Positions 17,000 through 29,400 of a stretch of 64,000 nucleotides of DNA are shown here, piece by piece (positions within the stretch are counted from its first letter, which is position 1; the number at the start of each line of letters is the position of its first letter). Below the pieces are notes generated by a model. The model did not search any database. It worked only from the letters and a program-made list of their open reading frames with translations, and had not been told where the DNA came from. The stretch comes from an uncultured Clostridia bacterium (GTDB taxonomy: Bacteria > Bacillota > Clostridia > Christensenellales > UBA1242): contig CALWRJ010000016.1 in the NCBI GenBank assembly GCA_944383915.1, positions 95,118-159,117 of the forward strand, in the 5' to 3' direction. The translations under genes and the position numbers were made by a program.

Positions 17000-17437
17000 T
17001 TAAAAATCTTTATTCCTTGGCGGATATAAATTGTGCTTTATAATCGGCTTGTTTATTTTCTTTTTATTATTTATACTTGTGTGAATGGCTTGGTACAATT
17101 CAAATAAGCCTATTAAAATTAAGAATATACCAAAAAGCAATGCAAGAGTTTCGCTTTTAATCCTTCCCACCAACAAAGCCGCTCCTACAGCGGTTGCAAT
17201 TGCTGGTAAAATTATTATGCCGAAAACTTTGTAGTCTAACAATTTATTTTTAGCGTGAATGAAAACAGCAATTAGTCCTGTTGGAATAAAGACAAGCAAG
17301 TTAAGCGCTTGTGCGGAATGTTGGTCCACGCCTAAAAACATTGTTAAAATTGGTATTAAAAGTGTACCACCACCCATTCCCATACCACCGACTAGCCCGC
17401 CAAAAAGACCTGCAAGTGCAAGCAAATACCACGCCAT
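17000..17437 (-). CDS. TauE/SafE (TSUP) family half-transporter, second gene
   Basis: A 145-residue membrane protein of the TSUP family, which exports or imports sulfite, sulfoacetate and similar anions. It has the GLVGGMGMGGGTLLIPILTMF glycine-rich first helix signature (in two parts: GLVGGMGMGGG and LLIPILT) and four hydrophobic segments. It is half the usual TSUP length (about 250). The preceding gene encodes the other half type, only 10 bases upstream. Together they probably form the pseudo-symmetric transporter as a heterodimer. Confidence 0.82.
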   Translation of the reverse strand: MAWYLLALAGLFGGLVGGMGMGGGTLLIPILTMFLGVDQHSAQALNLLVFIPTGLIAVFIHAKNKLLDYKVFGIIILPAIATAVGAALLVGRIKSETLALLFGIFLILIGLFELYQAIHTSINNKKKINKPIIKHNLYPPRNKDF

Positions 17438-17447
17438 AATAACCTCC

Positions 17448-17804
17448 TTAAATTAACATTTTTATTCCTGCTGCAATTACAACTAGCGCAAAAATATATT
17501 GAAGCACATTATTAGATAATTTTTTAAGTAAATACGCGCCAACAATCCCACCAATTACAGAGCCGATAGCAACATTTAGCACCATATCCCATTCGACAAA
17601 ACCACTTGAATAATATACTATTGCGCTGGCAATACTTATAGGGAGCATAATGAGTATGGCTGTTGCTTGCGCATTTTTGTTTTTTAAACCTAGCAATAAA
17701 AGTGCCGTCACGCAAATCATTCCACCCCCACCACCAAAAAATCCATTAATAACACCTATAAAGACTCCAGCAAGCACTAGACCGCATACTTTCTTTGCTG
17801 TCAT
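17448..17804 (-). CDS. TauE/SafE (TSUP) family half-transporter, first gene
   Basis: A 118-residue membrane protein beginning MTAKKVCGLVLAGVFIGVIN, followed by the glycine-rich TSUP signature FFGGGGGMICV. Four hydrophobic helices are evident. I chose ATG 17804 because GGTGA lies seven bases upstream; ATG 17810 is too close to it. It forms a two-gene operon with 17000-17437. The substrate is unknown, and no sulfur metabolism genes are adjacent. Confidence 0.82.
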   Translation of the reverse strand: MTAKKVCGLVLAGVFIGVINGFFGGGGGMICVTALLLLGLKNKNAQATAILIMLPISIASAIVYYSSGFVEWDMVLNVAIGSVIGGIVGAYLLKKLSNNVLQYIFALVVIAAGIKMLI

Positions 17805-17868
17805 AATCATTTCACCCCAAAACTTTACAATTATCGCATTTTATATGCTAAAAAATGCGCTGAAAAAC

Positions 17869-17897
17869 TTGCTTTTATTTAAGTAATGATATATAAT
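17869..17897 (+). promoter_or_regulatory. Promoter of the 1080-residue surface-protein gene
   Basis: TTGCTT (17869-17874), 17-base spacer, TATAAT (17892-17897). Two ATTATGCGC copies lie between it and the start codon. Confidence 0.75.
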
Positions 17898-17955
17898 AGG
17901 TTGTATATTATGCGCTAAAATTATGCGCGCTAATTCTATCTAAAAGGTAATAATC

Positions 17956-20900
17956 ATGACTAAACATTTTTCAATTAAAAGTATTTTATTAGCAGTTATC
18001 TTGATTTTGAGTTTTTGTTTCTTGCAAAATGCTTGGTTGTTTGCGGGAATTATAGGTCAAAATCACACGAACGCTGTTGTAAATGACACGACACAAGACG
18101 CAATTAATAGCATTGATGCAACTAGTAATTTAAGCAATAATAATTTTGCATCATCTACTGGTAGCACCTCTTACCCACGCACCCCATCGAGTTGGAGCGT
18201 TTGGGACGAGGATACGCTTATAACCCCTGAAACAAGTGGTTTAATAGACATTACAAGCGCTACTTACCAACTTTACAAAGATGATTATGGATTAAACAAC
18301 TTCGCTCAACAACCACCTATTAGACAAGGTGTTAGTGAGCAAATGGTTTTGTTAATAAATAGTGGTAATAGCGGAAATGAATCAACATCATTAAACTACG
18401 GATATAAAAATGATTCTGATATAACTTTGGAAGCAAATAGTTTCTATTCTATCAGCCTATATGTTTATACTTCAAGCAATGCTCACGCAAGCGTGTATTT
18501 GACAGGCGATGATGTTGAGAGTTTAGACAGCGCTAAAATCGTAGGTATTAACACTCTTGACACTTGGCAACAAGTTACTTTCTATATTGAGACAGGCACA
18601 GATGCATCGTCATCAGTTGGACTTGAATTATTCCTTGGAGAAAAAGGTTCACAAGGCGGTAGTGCTGGATTTGTACTATTTGACAATGTAAGCATTACTC
18701 GTTACTCAGGTGATTCTTTTGAAAAAGTAAAAGATACAGGCAGGTACTTCTCATCTGTTTCTCTTGCTCCAAGTTACATTACAGAGCGTGATGGTTTCGT
18801 TACAAATGGTAATTTTGTTGAAAGCCTTACAAATGGCTGGAACCAGGAAACTTCTCAAAACTCTGTTACTCAATATGTAGCAGACTTTAACCGAACATTT
18901 ACAATTAATGACGACCAAGTTATAATTGGTACTAACCAACGCGGTGATACAACAGGAGTTCTCCTTACCACTGAAAATGGTTATAACGCAATAAAATCAG
19001 ACGATATTGAAATAAAAAGACACGGACTTTACCGCATAACTTTCTGGGCTAAAGGCGAACTTGAAAGCGGAAATATAAACTTTGTTATGTCGGGCAACCT
19101 TCCAGACGAAACAGTTTTAGAGGAAACCGAACAAAGTCAAACTATTTCGACAATTGCTACAAATACCCAAGCAATAAACAACAATTGGGCAATGTACACT
19201 TTTTATGTTGAAGGTAACCCATTATTTGATTGCACAGTAAATTTAACATTAGGAATTGGTACTGAATCAGCATCTGCAACTGGTTACATCGCTATTGCAG
19301 GCATTCAAAGTGAAAAAGTTACAACTGCTCAAAAAGACGATGCAACAAGCACAAATGGCAACACTGCAACTTTAAGTATGTACAACACTGCAACTCTAAC
19401 CTTTGCTAATGGTACTTTTAACTTAATTAATGTTGACGAAAGTATGCGTGCCCCCTATGCCCCACAAAACTGGACTGCATTAAATGAAAATAACACGACA
19501 AGTGGTGTTGTAAACATTAGTTCGGTAAACTGGGCTCAAACAGGTTTAGGATTCGCCCGCCCTGCAAAGCCTAATGGCGATTATTCGGACAATGTTTTAA
19601 TGATTAGAAATGAAACTTTGTCATATCAAGGTTATGACAGCGAAAGCGTAAGTTTGGATGCAGATGGATATGCTGAAATCACTTTCCAGGCATACACAAC
19701 AAACTTAAATGCAAGCGGTAGAGCGTATGTAACAATTAAAAATACCGATGGCATTATTTTACACCAAGTTGAGATTAATAACACAAATACTTGGAATGAT
19801 TACACAATTTATTTACACAATTATTATGTGGCACAAGACATCGTAGCCGAACTTTCTCTTGGTACTGAAGACCAAAATGCAAGCGGACGAGCATACTTTG
19901 ATAATGTTATTGTAAATACAAGTCTTACGGAAGATGCTTTTAATTCGGCAAATGAAAATTCTACCACTTTTGTAGTAGATTTGAGTTCTAACTCTTTAAC
20001 AGCAAGCACAAATGGTACTCCTACCTATTGGACCTCAAATAGTACAGTTGACCCAAGCATTGCAAGCAGTGGTATTATGGATGTACGCGATTACGAAAAT
20101 TACTTTATGGGACAACCTCTTGCACCAAGCGATGAGCAATACGATGTACTCTATATTGCAGCAACAGAACCAACTTATTACTATTTAAACAGCAACCTTG
20201 TATACAACTTTACTTCTGGCACATATTACAAAGTTAGCGTGCTTGTAAGAACTGTAGACATTACTCCTGATGTCGATGGTGAGTATGATGAAAGTGGCAA
20301 CCAAATCATTCACGGCGCTTCAATAGGTATAGATGGCATAGACAGTAGTTTTAGCGGAATCAACACAGCAAAAGAAATTGAATACTCTGCTAGCACTCCC
20401 CTAGCGCAAAAATTTGAAGATGATAAAAATGCTTGGGTTGAATACACAATGTATATCAACACTACAAGCGATGTAGAAGGAATTATTCGTTTAGGACTTG
20501 GCTCATCTACAATGCCAACGACTGGTTATGTATTTTTTGCAAACTTAACAGTTGAAAGTATGACGGAGGATGAATACAATAGTGCTACTTCGACTCTCGA
20601 TACCGAAAACTTGCCGAACAATATTGTTCTTGCAACAAATACAATCACAGATGAAGAAACAGACAGCACAGGCACTTACAACCCTATGGACTGGTTCGCT
20701 ATCCCAACAATTATTATTGCTGTGGCTGTAATCGTTGCTGTAGTTGGTTTCTACATTAAGAAATTCTATCAATCTCGCCCCGCAAAGAAAACTATTGTTA
20801 ATACAGATTATGATAGACTTCAAACTTTGTTAAAAGATGTGGACCGTAGAGAACGCAAATCAGCAATTAAGCACAAACTTGATTTGCTTCACCAAGAATT

Positions 20901-21198
20901 AAAGCAATCGCAAGAATTCTTGCAACAAGAACTTGCCGAGCTTGAAAAACAAAAAGAAGCGTTTAATACTGCAAAAGAAATTGCTCATGATAGCCCTAGC
21001 GTAGAACTTGAATTACCTGATATAAAACAAATTGAGAAAGAAATCAAAACTCAACAAGAGAAAATTGAGCAAATCGAGGGCGATATTCGCATTTTGGAAA
21101 GTGAACGCGATAGAATGATGGAACAAGTTAAGAAAGAAACTGAAAAAGCAGAACAGAAAAAAGCAAAGAAAGAACAAAACATCAAAAAGCGTAAATAA
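17956..21198 (+). CDS. Bitopic surface protein with four beta-sandwich-like repeats and cytoplasmic coiled coil
   Basis: A 1080-residue protein. An N-terminal signal or anchor spans about 8-30. The ectodomain has four repeats of about 180 residues resembling carbohydrate-binding (galactose-binding-like) modules. Each has a 'W..YT.Y' strand and ends with a G(F/Y)xxFxNxxV-type strand, for example GFVLFDNVSITRY, GRAYFDNVIVNTS and GYVFFANLTVESM. One strong membrane helix lies at about 914-936 (WFAIPTIIIAVAVIVAVVGF). About 145 charged residues follow, with heptad-like coiled coil and a Lys-rich end. There is no LPXTG. The ATG at 17956 has AAAGG upstream. Binding function is inferred. Confidence 0.8.
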   Translation: MTKHFSIKSILLAVILILSFCFLQNAWLFAGIIGQNHTNAVVNDTTQDAINSIDATSNLSNNNFASSTGSTSYPRTPSSWSVWDEDTLITPETSGLIDITSATYQLYKDDYGLNNFAQQPPIRQGVSEQMVLLINSGNSGNESTSLNYGYKNDSDITLEANSFYSISLYVYTSSNAHASVYLTGDDVESLDSAKIVGINTLDTWQQVTFYIETGTDASSSVGLELFLGEKGSQGGSAGFVLFDNVSITRYSGDSFEKVKDTGRYFSSVSLAPSYITERDGFVTNGNFVESLTNGWNQETSQNSVTQYVADFNRTFTINDDQVIIGTNQRGDTTGVLLTTENGYNAIKSDDIEIKRHGLYRITFWAKGELESGNINFVMSGNLPDETVLEETEQSQTISTIATNTQAINNNWAMYTFYVEGNPLFDCTVNLTLGIGTESASATGYIAIAGIQSEKVTTAQKDDATSTNGNTATLSMYNTATLTFANGTFNLINVDESMRAPYAPQNWTALNENNTTSGVVNISSVNWAQTGLGFARPAKPNGDYSDNVLMIRNETLSYQGYDSESVSLDADGYAEITFQAYTTNLNASGRAYVTIKNTDGIILHQVEINNTNTWNDYTIYLHNYYVAQDIVAELSLGTEDQNASGRAYFDNVIVNTSLTEDAFNSANENSTTFVVDLSSNSLTASTNGTPTYWTSNSTVDPSIASSGIMDVRDYENYFMGQPLAPSDEQYDVLYIAATEPTYYYLNSNLVYNFTSGTYYKVSVLVRTVDITPDVDGEYDESGNQIIHGASIGIDGIDSSFSGINTAKEIEYSASTPLAQKFEDDKNAWVEYTMYINTTSDVEGIIRLGLGSSTMPTTGYVFFANLTVESMTEDEYNSATSTLDTENLPNNIVLATNTITDEETDSTGTYNPMDWFAIPTIIIAVAVIVAVVGFYIKKFYQSRPAKKTIVNTDYDRLQTLLKDVDRRERKSAIKHKLDLLHQELKQSQEFLQQELAELEKQKEAFNTAKEIAHDSPSVELELPDIKQIEKEIKTQQEKIEQIEGDIRILESERDRMMEQVKKETEKAEQKKAKKEQNIKKRK

Positions 21199-21200
21199 GT

Positions 21201-21231
21201 AAAAAATCATGGTTAACCCCATGATTTTTTT
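21201..21231 (+). terminator. Terminator of the 1080-residue protein gene
   Basis: A 12-bp stem (21201-21212 with 21219-21230), six-base loop and T7 tail. Confidence 0.85.
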
Positions 21232-21386
21232 GTAATCTAGTGACAACATAACAAAAAAATATAAGTTACACTTTATTTGCAATATTTTTAATTGAACTGT
21301 CCTGTTTTTAAACGCAATGATTTAGAATATATAAAATAACATATTAATTTAGAATATTTAAAATAAAATTTAAAAATAGAAAAAAG

Positions 21387-21422
21387 AAAAGAAGTACCGA
21401 GTAAAAAATCGATACTTCTTTT
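21387..21422 (-). terminator. Terminator of uvrBA
   Basis: AAAAGAAGTA (21387-21396) pairs with TACTTCTTTT (21413-21422). The minus side continues as CTTTTTTC. Confidence 0.75.
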
Positions 21423-21495
21423 ATTATGTGATTTGTATTATTTCTTTTTATTTGAATATTTAAAATTGTTTACTTTTATTTATATTTTAAAATGT

Positions 21496-24321
21496 TTACT
21501 TTTTATTTAAAATACGATTTAAGAACTTACCAGTATAACTAATTTTAGATTTTGCAATATCCTCAGGAGTGCCTTTTGCGATTACTTCGCCACCGCCTAC
21601 ACCACCTTCTGGACCGATATCAATTATAAAATCGGCAACTTTAATTACATCAAGGTTATGCTCAATTACAATTACTGTATTTCCATTTTCGACTAACCTA
21701 TCCATAATTTTAATTAACTTATCGACATCGTAAATATGCAAACCTGTAGTTGGTTCGTCTAAAATGTAGACAGTTTTACCTGTGCTTTTCTTTGATAACT
21801 CGGTTGCTAACTTTACTCTTTGTGCTTCACCGCCACTTAATGTGGTTGCAGATTGTCCTAATTTAATATATCCCAAACCAACATCGTATAACGCTTGTAT
21901 CTTTGATTTAATTTGAGATTGATTCTCAAAAAATTTCAATGCTTCCTCAACTGTCATTTCAAGGACATCGTAAATACTTTTACCCTTGTATTTTACTTCC
22001 AAAGTTTCTCGATTATAGCGCTTTCCCTTACAAACTTCACAAGGAACATAGATATCTGGCAAGAAATACATTTCAATTTTCTTAATACCATCACCGCAAC
22101 AAGCCTCACAACGACCACCTGACACATTAAAACTAAATCTACCTGGCAAATAACCGCGTTCTTGTGCGTCTGGGGTGGCAGCAAAAAGTTCTCGAATTTG
22201 TGTAAATACGCCTGTGTATGTGGCTGGATTTGACCTAGGAGTACGACCTATTGGGCTTTGGTCAATAGCAATTACTTTGTCGACATTTTCGAGCCCTTCA
22301 ATTTTATCATATCTACCTTCTGCCATGGTACTATTATTTAATCTATTTGATAGCGCTGGATATAGAATATCTGTCACTAAACTACTCTTACCACTACCGC
22401 TTACCCCTGTTACACAAGTAAATACACCAAGAGGAAATTCTACATCGATATTTTTTAAATTATTTTCTCGCGCCCCGCGAACAATAATATTTTTGCCTGT
22501 CCCTTTTCGGCGAGTTTGTGGAACTTCAATTTTCCATTCACCACTTAAATATTTACCTGTAATTGAGAGCGGGCTTGCGATAACTTCGGGTAAAGTACCA
22601 CAAGCAACTAATTCACCACCATTTTTACCAGCATATGGACCAATATCGACTAAATAATCGGCAGCGCGCATTGTATCCTCATCGTGTTCAACAACGATTA
22701 AGGTATTTCCTAAATCGCGCAAATGCTTTAAAGTTGCAATAAGTTTATCGTTATCGCGCTGATGCAAACCAATACTTGGCTCGTCTAGAATATAGATAAC
22801 GCCTGTTAAACCGCTCCCTATTTGTGTTGCAAGTCTTATTCTTTGCGATTCACCACCACTTAGGCTACCTGCACTTCGAGATAGCGTTAAATAATTAAGC
22901 CCAACATCGCGCAAGAAATCAAGACGCGCCAACACTTCTTTTACAATAGGTTCTGCAATATAGCTTTGACTTTCGCTAAATTTGTGTTTTGTAAAAAAGT
23001 CGTGCAATTCGTCTATACTCATATTACAAAGTTTTGTTATATTTTTACCAAATATAGTTACAGCAAGAGCAATATCACGAAGCCTTTCGCCATTACATAC
23101 TTTACATGGTTTATCGCGCATATATTTAGCTATTTCGCCTTTTATATATTCGCTAGTTGTTTCTCGATAACGGCGTTGTAAGTTGTTTACTATACCTTCA
23201 AAAGAACCACGAGTATTGCCAGAAAAACGGCGAGTATTCCACGAAATATCGAGCTCCTCACCACAGTTTCCGTACATTAAAATATCTTTAATATCGCTAG
23301 GCAAATCTTTATATGGCACATCAAGGCTAAAATGATATTTATCACTTAATGCTTTAAAATAACTTTGAGAAAAAAGGCTTGTATCAAGTCCCCAGCCAGA
23401 AACATTTATTGCGCCTTCATTTATTGATTTATTTGGGTCTTTAACTATTAATTCAGGGTCGATTTCACTTGTAAAACCTAAACCGTGACATTCTGGGCAC
23501 GCACCAAAAGGATTATTAAAACTAAACAACCTAGGCGTAATTTCATCAAAACTAATTCCGCAATGTGAGCAAGCAAATTGTGTGCTAAATACAAATTGAT
23601 TGTTTGGAGTAACGACTACAACCAAACCATTCGCCGTTTTTAATGCCGTTTCAACACTTTCAGTTAAGCGCTTTTCAATATCAGGCTTCATTATAATTCT
23701 ATCAACAACTACGGAAATTGTGTGCTTTTTATTTTTATCAAGTTGAATGTCTTCATCAAAAGTATAAATATTTCCATCAATGTCGACACGAGAAAAACCA
23801 CTTTTGCGTACACTATCTAATACTTTAGTATGTTCGCCCTTCTGTCCACGGACAATAGGCGCAAGAATCATAATTTTTTCGCCTTCTTTGATTTCCGCTT
23901 GCACACGGTCTACTATTTGGTCTACACTCTGCTTTTCAATTTCGCGACCACACTTTGGGCAATGTGGAACTCCTACGCGCGCAAATAACAAGCGCAAGTA
24001 GTCATAAATTTCAGTTACTGTACCAACTGTTGAACGCGGGTTGTTACTTGTTGTCTTTTGGTCAATACTGATAGCAGGACTTAAACCGTCTATGCTGTCT
24101 ACATCAGGCTTTTGCATTTGCCCCAAAAACTGACGCGCATAACTCGACAATGATTCTACATAACGGCGTTGACCTTCCGCATAGATTGTATCAAAAGCAA
24201 GAGTTGATTTACCACTTCCACTAACTCCCGTAAAAACAATTAATTTATTGCGTGGTATCTCTAAATCTATATTTTTTAAATTATTTTCTCTTGCACCTTT
24301 AATTACTATGTTTTTTTGCAT
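21496..24321 (-). CDS. uvrA: Excinuclease ABC subunit A
   Basis: The damage-sensing ATPase of nucleotide excision repair, 941 residues, normal length. It has two ABC-type nucleotide-binding modules: Walker [10 protein letters not shown] (32-40) and a second GVSGSGKSS, each with LSGGE signatures. Zinc-binding cysteine clusters are CPKC and CPEC in the first half and CEAC...CEVC in the second. The ATG is directly adjacent to the uvrB stop, so the two are translated from one message. Confidence 0.98.
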   Translation of the reverse strand: MQKNIVIKGARENNLKNIDLEIPRNKLIVFTGVSGSGKSTLAFDTIYAEGQRRYVESLSSYARQFLGQMQKPDVDSIDGLSPAISIDQKTTSNNPRSTVGTVTEIYDYLRLLFARVGVPHCPKCGREIEKQSVDQIVDRVQAEIKEGEKIMILAPIVRGQKGEHTKVLDSVRKSGFSRVDIDGNIYTFDEDIQLDKNKKHTISVVVDRIIMKPDIEKRLTESVETALKTANGLVVVVTPNNQFVFSTQFACSHCGISFDEITPRLFSFNNPFGACPECHGLGFTSEIDPELIVKDPNKSINEGAINVSGWGLDTSLFSQSYFKALSDKYHFSLDVPYKDLPSDIKDILMYGNCGEELDISWNTRRFSGNTRGSFEGIVNNLQRRYRETTSEYIKGEIAKYMRDKPCKVCNGERLRDIALAVTIFGKNITKLCNMSIDELHDFFTKHKFSESQSYIAEPIVKEVLARLDFLRDVGLNYLTLSRSAGSLSGGESQRIRLATQIGSGLTGVIYILDEPSIGLHQRDNDKLIATLKHLRDLGNTLIVVEHDEDTMRAADYLVDIGPYAGKNGGELVACGTLPEVIASPLSITGKYLSGEWKIEVPQTRRKGTGKNIIVRGARENNLKNIDVEFPLGVFTCVTGVSGSGKSSLVTDILYPALSNRLNNSTMAEGRYDKIEGLENVDKVIAIDQSPIGRTPRSNPATYTGVFTQIRELFAATPDAQERGYLPGRFSFNVSGGRCEACCGDGIKKIEMYFLPDIYVPCEVCKGKRYNRETLEVKYKGKSIYDVLEMTVEEALKFFENQSQIKSKIQALYDVGLGYIKLGQSATTLSGGEAQRVKLATELSKKSTGKTVYILDEPTTGLHIYDVDKLIKIMDRLVENGNTVIVIEHNLDVIKVADFIIDIGPEGGVGGGEVIAKGTPEDIAKSKISYTGKFLNRILNKK

Positions 24322-26301
24322 TTATTTACCTTCTTTCTCTTCTCTTAATAACTTTCTTAAATAATTTAATTGCTCGCGCAACTCAATCGCCTTTTCAAAT
24401 TCAAGATTGCGACTAGCAACTTGCATAAGACCTTTTACTCTATCTATTTCTGCGCGCAAATCTTTATCGGCGAGTTTTTCCTTTGTTGTATCGACTTTTT
24501 TAGTAATTTCAATTGTATTTTTAATATCTTTCACAATTGTTTTTGGCGTAATATTGTGCTCTTTGTTGTATTCTTTTTGAATTTTGCGCCTACGCTCTGT
24601 TTCGTCAATGGCGCGTTTCATACTATCCGTAACAGTATCAGCGTACATAATTACGCGCGCTTCTGCATTTCGAGCAGCACGGCCGACAATCTGAATAAGT
24701 GAAGTATCACTACGCAAAAAGCCTTCTTTGTCTGCATCTAAAATAGCAACAAGTTTAACTTCTGGCAAATCAAGCCCTTCACGCAAAAGATTTATACCTA
24801 CTATTACATCAAATTCACCGGCACGCAAGCCATTTAAAATTTCAATACGCTCTAGAGTATCAATCTCGCTATGCAAGTATTTAACCTTAATGCCGTGCTC
24901 CATAAAAAAAGTTGTTAAGTCCTCTGCCATTCGTTTTGTTAGTGTAGTAACAAGAACTCTGCCACAACTTTCAACCGTTTTAAATATTTCACCCATTAAG
25001 TCGTCAATTTGTCCTTTTGTTTTGCGGACTTCGATTTCTGGGTCAACTAGTCCAGTTGGTCTAATAATTTGCTCTACAACTTGTCCTGCGTGTTCAAGTT
25101 CATATGGAGCGGGGGTTGCTGAAACGCACACCATTTGCCCTACTCTTGCGTCAAACTCTTCAAAAGTTAACGGACGGTTGTCATATGCTGCAGGCAACCT
25201 AAATCCATAATCGACTAGATTTTTTTTGCGCGCTTTGTCACCATTATACATACCGCGAATTTGAGGTATAGTCATATGTGACTCGTCAATAAAAGTAATG
25301 AAATCATCAGGGAAATAATCAAGCAATACATACGGCGCTTCGCCTGGTTGTCTACCGTCAAAATAACGCGAATAATTTTCTATGCCGTTACAATATCCCA
25401 TTTCTTGAATCATCTCAACATCGTGAGCAACTCTTTCCTTAATTCTTTGTGCTTCAATTAATTTACCTTGTGCAGTAAACTGTTCCTCCGCAATAACAGC
25501 ATCATCATTAATTTGCTGAAGCGCAGTTGCTTGATTTTCTGGGCTAACACCAAAGTGAGTCGCTGGGAATAGTAGAAAATGTTCTAAAGTGTTAATTTTT
25601 TTACTGGTAATAGGGTCAAATTCAAAAATTCCTTCAATTGTATCACCAAAGAACTCAACACGAATAGCTACTTCGCTACTATATGAAGGAAAAATATCAA
25701 GTGTATCTCCCTTTAACCTAAAACAAGAACGAGCAAAATCAACATCATTTCTAGCATAATGCATCGAAATTAAACGCTGAATAACTTTTCGCATATCTAT
25801 CTCTTGATTAACGCGTAAACTTAACCCCATATTGTAATAAGTTTCTGGGTTACCTAAACCATAAATACACGAAACAGAAGCCACAACTATTGTATCTCTG
25901 CGCTCAAGTAACGAACATGTTGCGCTATGACGAAGTTTATCTATTTCGTCATTTATGGCTAAGTCTTTTTCAATATAAGTATCACTGCTTGGGATATAGG
26001 CTTCTGGTTGATAGTAATCATAATAGGAGACAAAATATTCAACACGGTTGTGAGGAAAAAACTCGCGAAACTCGTTACAAAGTTGCGCGGCTAAAGTTTT
26101 GTTATGCGCTAAAACTAGCGCAGGTCTATTTAATCTTGCAATGACATTAGCCATTGTAAAAGTTTTACCACTGCCCGTTACACCCAGCAAAACTTGCTCT
26201 CTAAGTCCGTCTTTAAAACCTTCTACTAGTTTATCAATGGCTTGTGGTTGGTCGCCTGTCGGCTTATATGGTGAAACTAACTCAAAATCTTTATATTCCA
26301 T
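24322..26301 (-). CDS. uvrB: Excinuclease ABC subunit B
   Basis: The helicase-like subunit that verifies damage and loads UvrC. Of its 659 residues, Walker A is GVTGSGKT (40-47), the beta-hairpin region is [12 protein letters not shown] and the DEAD-like box is DESH. A UVR motif sits at the C-terminus ([19 protein letters not shown]) for UvrC contact. The ATG at 26301 has GGGGAT upstream. It is first in the uvrB-uvrA operon, with a good promoter. No clear LexA box was identified. Confidence 0.98.
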   Translation of the reverse strand: MEYKDFELVSPYKPTGDQPQAIDKLVEGFKDGLREQVLLGVTGSGKTFTMANVIARLNRPALVLAHNKTLAAQLCNEFREFFPHNRVEYFVSYYDYYQPEAYIPSSDTYIEKDLAINDEIDKLRHSATCSLLERRDTIVVASVSCIYGLGNPETYYNMGLSLRVNQEIDMRKVIQRLISMHYARNDVDFARSCFRLKGDTLDIFPSYSSEVAIRVEFFGDTIEGIFEFDPITSKKINTLEHFLLFPATHFGVSPENQATALQQINDDAVIAEEQFTAQGKLIEAQRIKERVAHDVEMIQEMGYCNGIENYSRYFDGRQPGEAPYVLLDYFPDDFITFIDESHMTIPQIRGMYNGDKARKKNLVDYGFRLPAAYDNRPLTFEEFDARVGQMVCVSATPAPYELEHAGQVVEQIIRPTGLVDPEIEVRKTKGQIDDLMGEIFKTVESCGRVLVTTLTKRMAEDLTTFFMEHGIKVKYLHSEIDTLERIEILNGLRAGEFDVIVGINLLREGLDLPEVKLVAILDADKEGFLRSDTSLIQIVGRAARNAEARVIMYADTVTDSMKRAIDETERRRKIQKEYNKEHNITPKTIVKDIKNTIEITKKVDTTKEKLADKDLRAEIDRVKGLMQVASRNLEFEKAIELREQLNYLRKLLREEKEGK

Positions 26302-26337
26302 ACCTATCCCCTATTATTCCCAAATTTTAGTATAGTC

Positions 26338-26366
26338 ATTATAGCACATTTTTCGAACATTTGCAA
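26338..26366 (-). promoter_or_regulatory. uvrB: Promoter of uvrBA
   Basis: TTGCAA (26366-26361), 17-base spacer, TATAAT (26343-26338) with an extended -10 TGC. Confidence 0.8.
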
Positions 26367-26415
26367 TACAAAAGTTAAAAGTGTTTAATTGTAAATTATT
26401 GTGTATATACAAAAT

Positions 26416-26439
26416 AAAAAAGAGCCAGCGCTCTTTTTT
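26416..26439 (-). terminator. Terminator of the 1146-residue surface-protein gene
   Basis: A ten-bp stem AAAAAAGAGC/GCTCTTTTTT with loop CAGC, about 20 bases past the stop. It separates this gene from the uvrBA promoter. Confidence 0.85.
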
Positions 26440-26457
26440 ATTAGAAATTATTTGACA

Positions 26458-29400
26458 TTATTTTGTGCTTTCATCTTTTTTGGTTTCTTTGCCTTTGTTG
26501 TCATCCTTCTTAATTTTTATGTTAGCAGATGTTTTAGTCTTTGAAGGTTTTACAAAGAAGAATACTACTACACCAAGAACAATCAAAGCAACGATAATCA
26601 ATACAGTGCCCCAAATTGTAGTTGTGGTGGTTGAACTACCCGGTTCAGCGGCTACTGTAAATGTCCTAACTACTTGAGTTGCATCATTACCTGCAGTGTC
26701 TGTTACATCAAATGTAACTACATAAGTTCCAGCAGTGTCAAGTGTAATTTCAATTATATTATCGTTTGTTTCACTTCTTGAATACTCAATCGCAGTACCA
26801 TCACGAGTGATTGAAATTTCAATATCGTCAGTGTTTATGTCGGTATCATTTCCAATTGTAACTTTACTTAAATCAATTGTAAGAGTTCCGTTTATTTCAC
26901 TATCACAAGTTACAGCGTCATCAGCGAGAACAATTTCAGGTGGTGTAACATCACCAATGTTCAATACGAATGTACGACTGTAGGTGTTACCCATATTGTC
27001 AGAAACTGAGTAAACTGCATTTATCTTACCTTGTTTTGAAGCAGAAAATTCAAGTCTGTCTTCATCGTTTAAGTCCTCAATAGTGAATGTTTCAAAAGCA
27101 TCAGTTTCGTCAGCATAGGTGAGTTCTACTTGCATAGAATCAAAGTTTATACCACTACCTGTGTCTGATGTTGTAGAGAACCAAGGCAATTCATAAGTGT
27201 TGTTTGCTGGAGTTGTGTCGTCCCAACTAAAGTTTCTACCGTCAAGGTCCTCTTCTGCGATTGTAAACGCAGGATTCGTTGAATCTTCAGAAGTAAAGCT
27301 TACTCTAGCTGAACCATTTTGAACGAAATCACAAATGCCTGCATCATCTTTAGCCCAAGCACGAACCGTAATGTCACCTTCTAGTGTTACAATTTCACCT
27401 TCTAGACGGTCACTTGCTGGCAATGTGTAAGCGCCTAATACCTCAATCAAAAGTTGATTATTTGTAAGACCCGTGAAAATTTCACTATCTTCAGTTACTT
27501 CTTTGTTAGTAATTACAACATCAAGAGATTGCATTTCAATATTACGTCCAGCATCTGTTACTTGAATGTAGTCAAGCAAGTTTATAACTGTGCCATATTC
27601 TTGAGCGCTAATTCCCGAAATAGTTACCGAGTAACCATTGTTGAAGTCTACGCTGTATTTAATACTAATCGTTGAAGTGTTGTTATTTTGGTCGGTTGCT
27701 ACAAATGTAATAATGTATTCGCCTTCTTCAGTTGGTGTGTAAGATTCGGCGGTAATTGTTGCTGTTGTACCTGTTGTAGCATTAATTACATTAACAACCT
27801 TATTGTTCTTAATAACATATGCAACAAGCCTAAGGTCAGTTTGGTCTGTAAATGTTACAGTTGGTAAACTGATTTCACCATTTTCATTAGCGCCATCGAA
27901 AGTCATTGCGCTAAGTGCAGGTGCTACTATATCGCTAGAAAAGTCAACAATAGTAACATCTGCTGTTGCTGTTGCAGTAGTTGATTGAGGGTCGCGACCT
28001 GGAATTGAGTCATTTGTAGCCTTGAAAGTAATTGTTAAACCTGCAACAGTTTCCCAAACACCGTCATCCATACCCTCTGGCTCGTCAAGAGTAATACTAT
28101 AAGTGTTGTTTTCCAAAACTGCAGTTAATTCAGGACCTACAAGTCCGCTTGCTGCTCTGTATTGGTAAACAACTTCGATTTTTAAGTTAGAGTCAACGAC
28201 TGTTGTTGTGTCAACCTTATAATCAGTTGCAACAGGTGCGTTGAATGTAATTGTGCTACCCTTTCTTGCTGATTTAGCAACAGTAGGAGCAGTAACAGTT
28301 AAAGTTGTTTCCATTTCGCTTGTGCTGTTTACTTCCTCAATAACGAAAGTATAACTTGGCAATTGCTTAGTAGTACCATTAATTTCGCTACCATCATCTT
28401 TTACATAGTGAGCCTCGTATCTAATTGTGTAAGTACCAGCATTTTCAAAAGTGTAACTTGCTACTTCATTAGGTAAAAAGTTTCTTTGTGGGTCAACTGA
28501 AGTATTTGTGCGGTTTTCCAAAGTCGCAAGTAAACTGTTGTTGCGGTAGATTGTACGAGTGAGTTTTAAGTTGTCATAGTCACCCCAACCGCCTTTTGCA
28601 AAGATTGCAGGGAAATTAACAGTTACATCTTGATTTGTAAGTTTAAATACTGTACTTGGAATATCATAATCAGCATTAACCATTTCGTCAATATCAAGAT
28701 TTTCAACATTTTCTACACTATATGGCTCTACTACTTTTACAGTAATAGAATTACCTGTGAGTCTTACATAGTTTTTGTGAATAGTAAAGTGAGTTGTTGC
28801 GCCTGTAAAATCTCTAATGTTGTACTCAATCGTGTAGTTACCTGCTTCTGGTGGTGTAAATGTATAGTTTGTAATAGGTCCGTAAGTTTGGTTTGTAGTG
28901 TTGTTTGTAATAGTAATTTCGGTGTATACACCACTAACAGTTGCGTTGTTAGCCAAAGTATTAACTATTGTTGGAGTTGGTAAAGTAGCTTCTTGCCCAA
29001 CAGACAATGATAAATTCTCAACACCGCTGCCACTCCAACCATTGATTGCTAGAGCAACCTCAGGTCTACTAGATACGACATTAAATGTGTATCTTTGGTA
29101 AATCATACTACCAGCGTTGTTGTAACTGTAACGAACAGTGAATGTTCCATTATCAGTGTTAATGTCTTGAACAGTATAAGTTTTGTAACTTACGCCATTG
29201 ATTGTTTCATCTTGCAAAGTGCGGTATTCACCGTCAGCACCTTCAAGAGTAATTGTAACATCGTTGTTTGCACTAAATGGCTCGTCATCACCTAGTTTGA
29301 TTTGAGGCCAAGGGAATACAATCTTATCCTCTGCTTGCACAACAGTAGGAATAATTTGTGCACTATTTGTGTCAAATTCCATTACAGCATCTTTTGTAGT

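Larger units (their letters stand above)
21199..21495. other. Convergent intergenic region
   Basis: Holds terminators for the surface-protein gene (21201-21231) and for uvrBA (21387-21422), plus an imperfect direct repeat of about 20 bases around AATTGTTTACTTTTATTTA at 21460-21505. No gene is seen. Confidence 0.6.

Noticed and set aside
22175-22657. A 160-codon plus-strand frame inside uvrA
   Set aside because: It is antisense to conserved uvrA sequence and has no ribosome site. Similar long shadow frames occur inside nifJ, uvrB, priA and the surface genes.
26341-26366. A possible SOS (LexA) box near the uvrB promoter (CGAAC half-site at 26354-26358)
   Set aside because: Only one half-site fits; the other half does not match the CGAAC-N4-GTTCG consensus.
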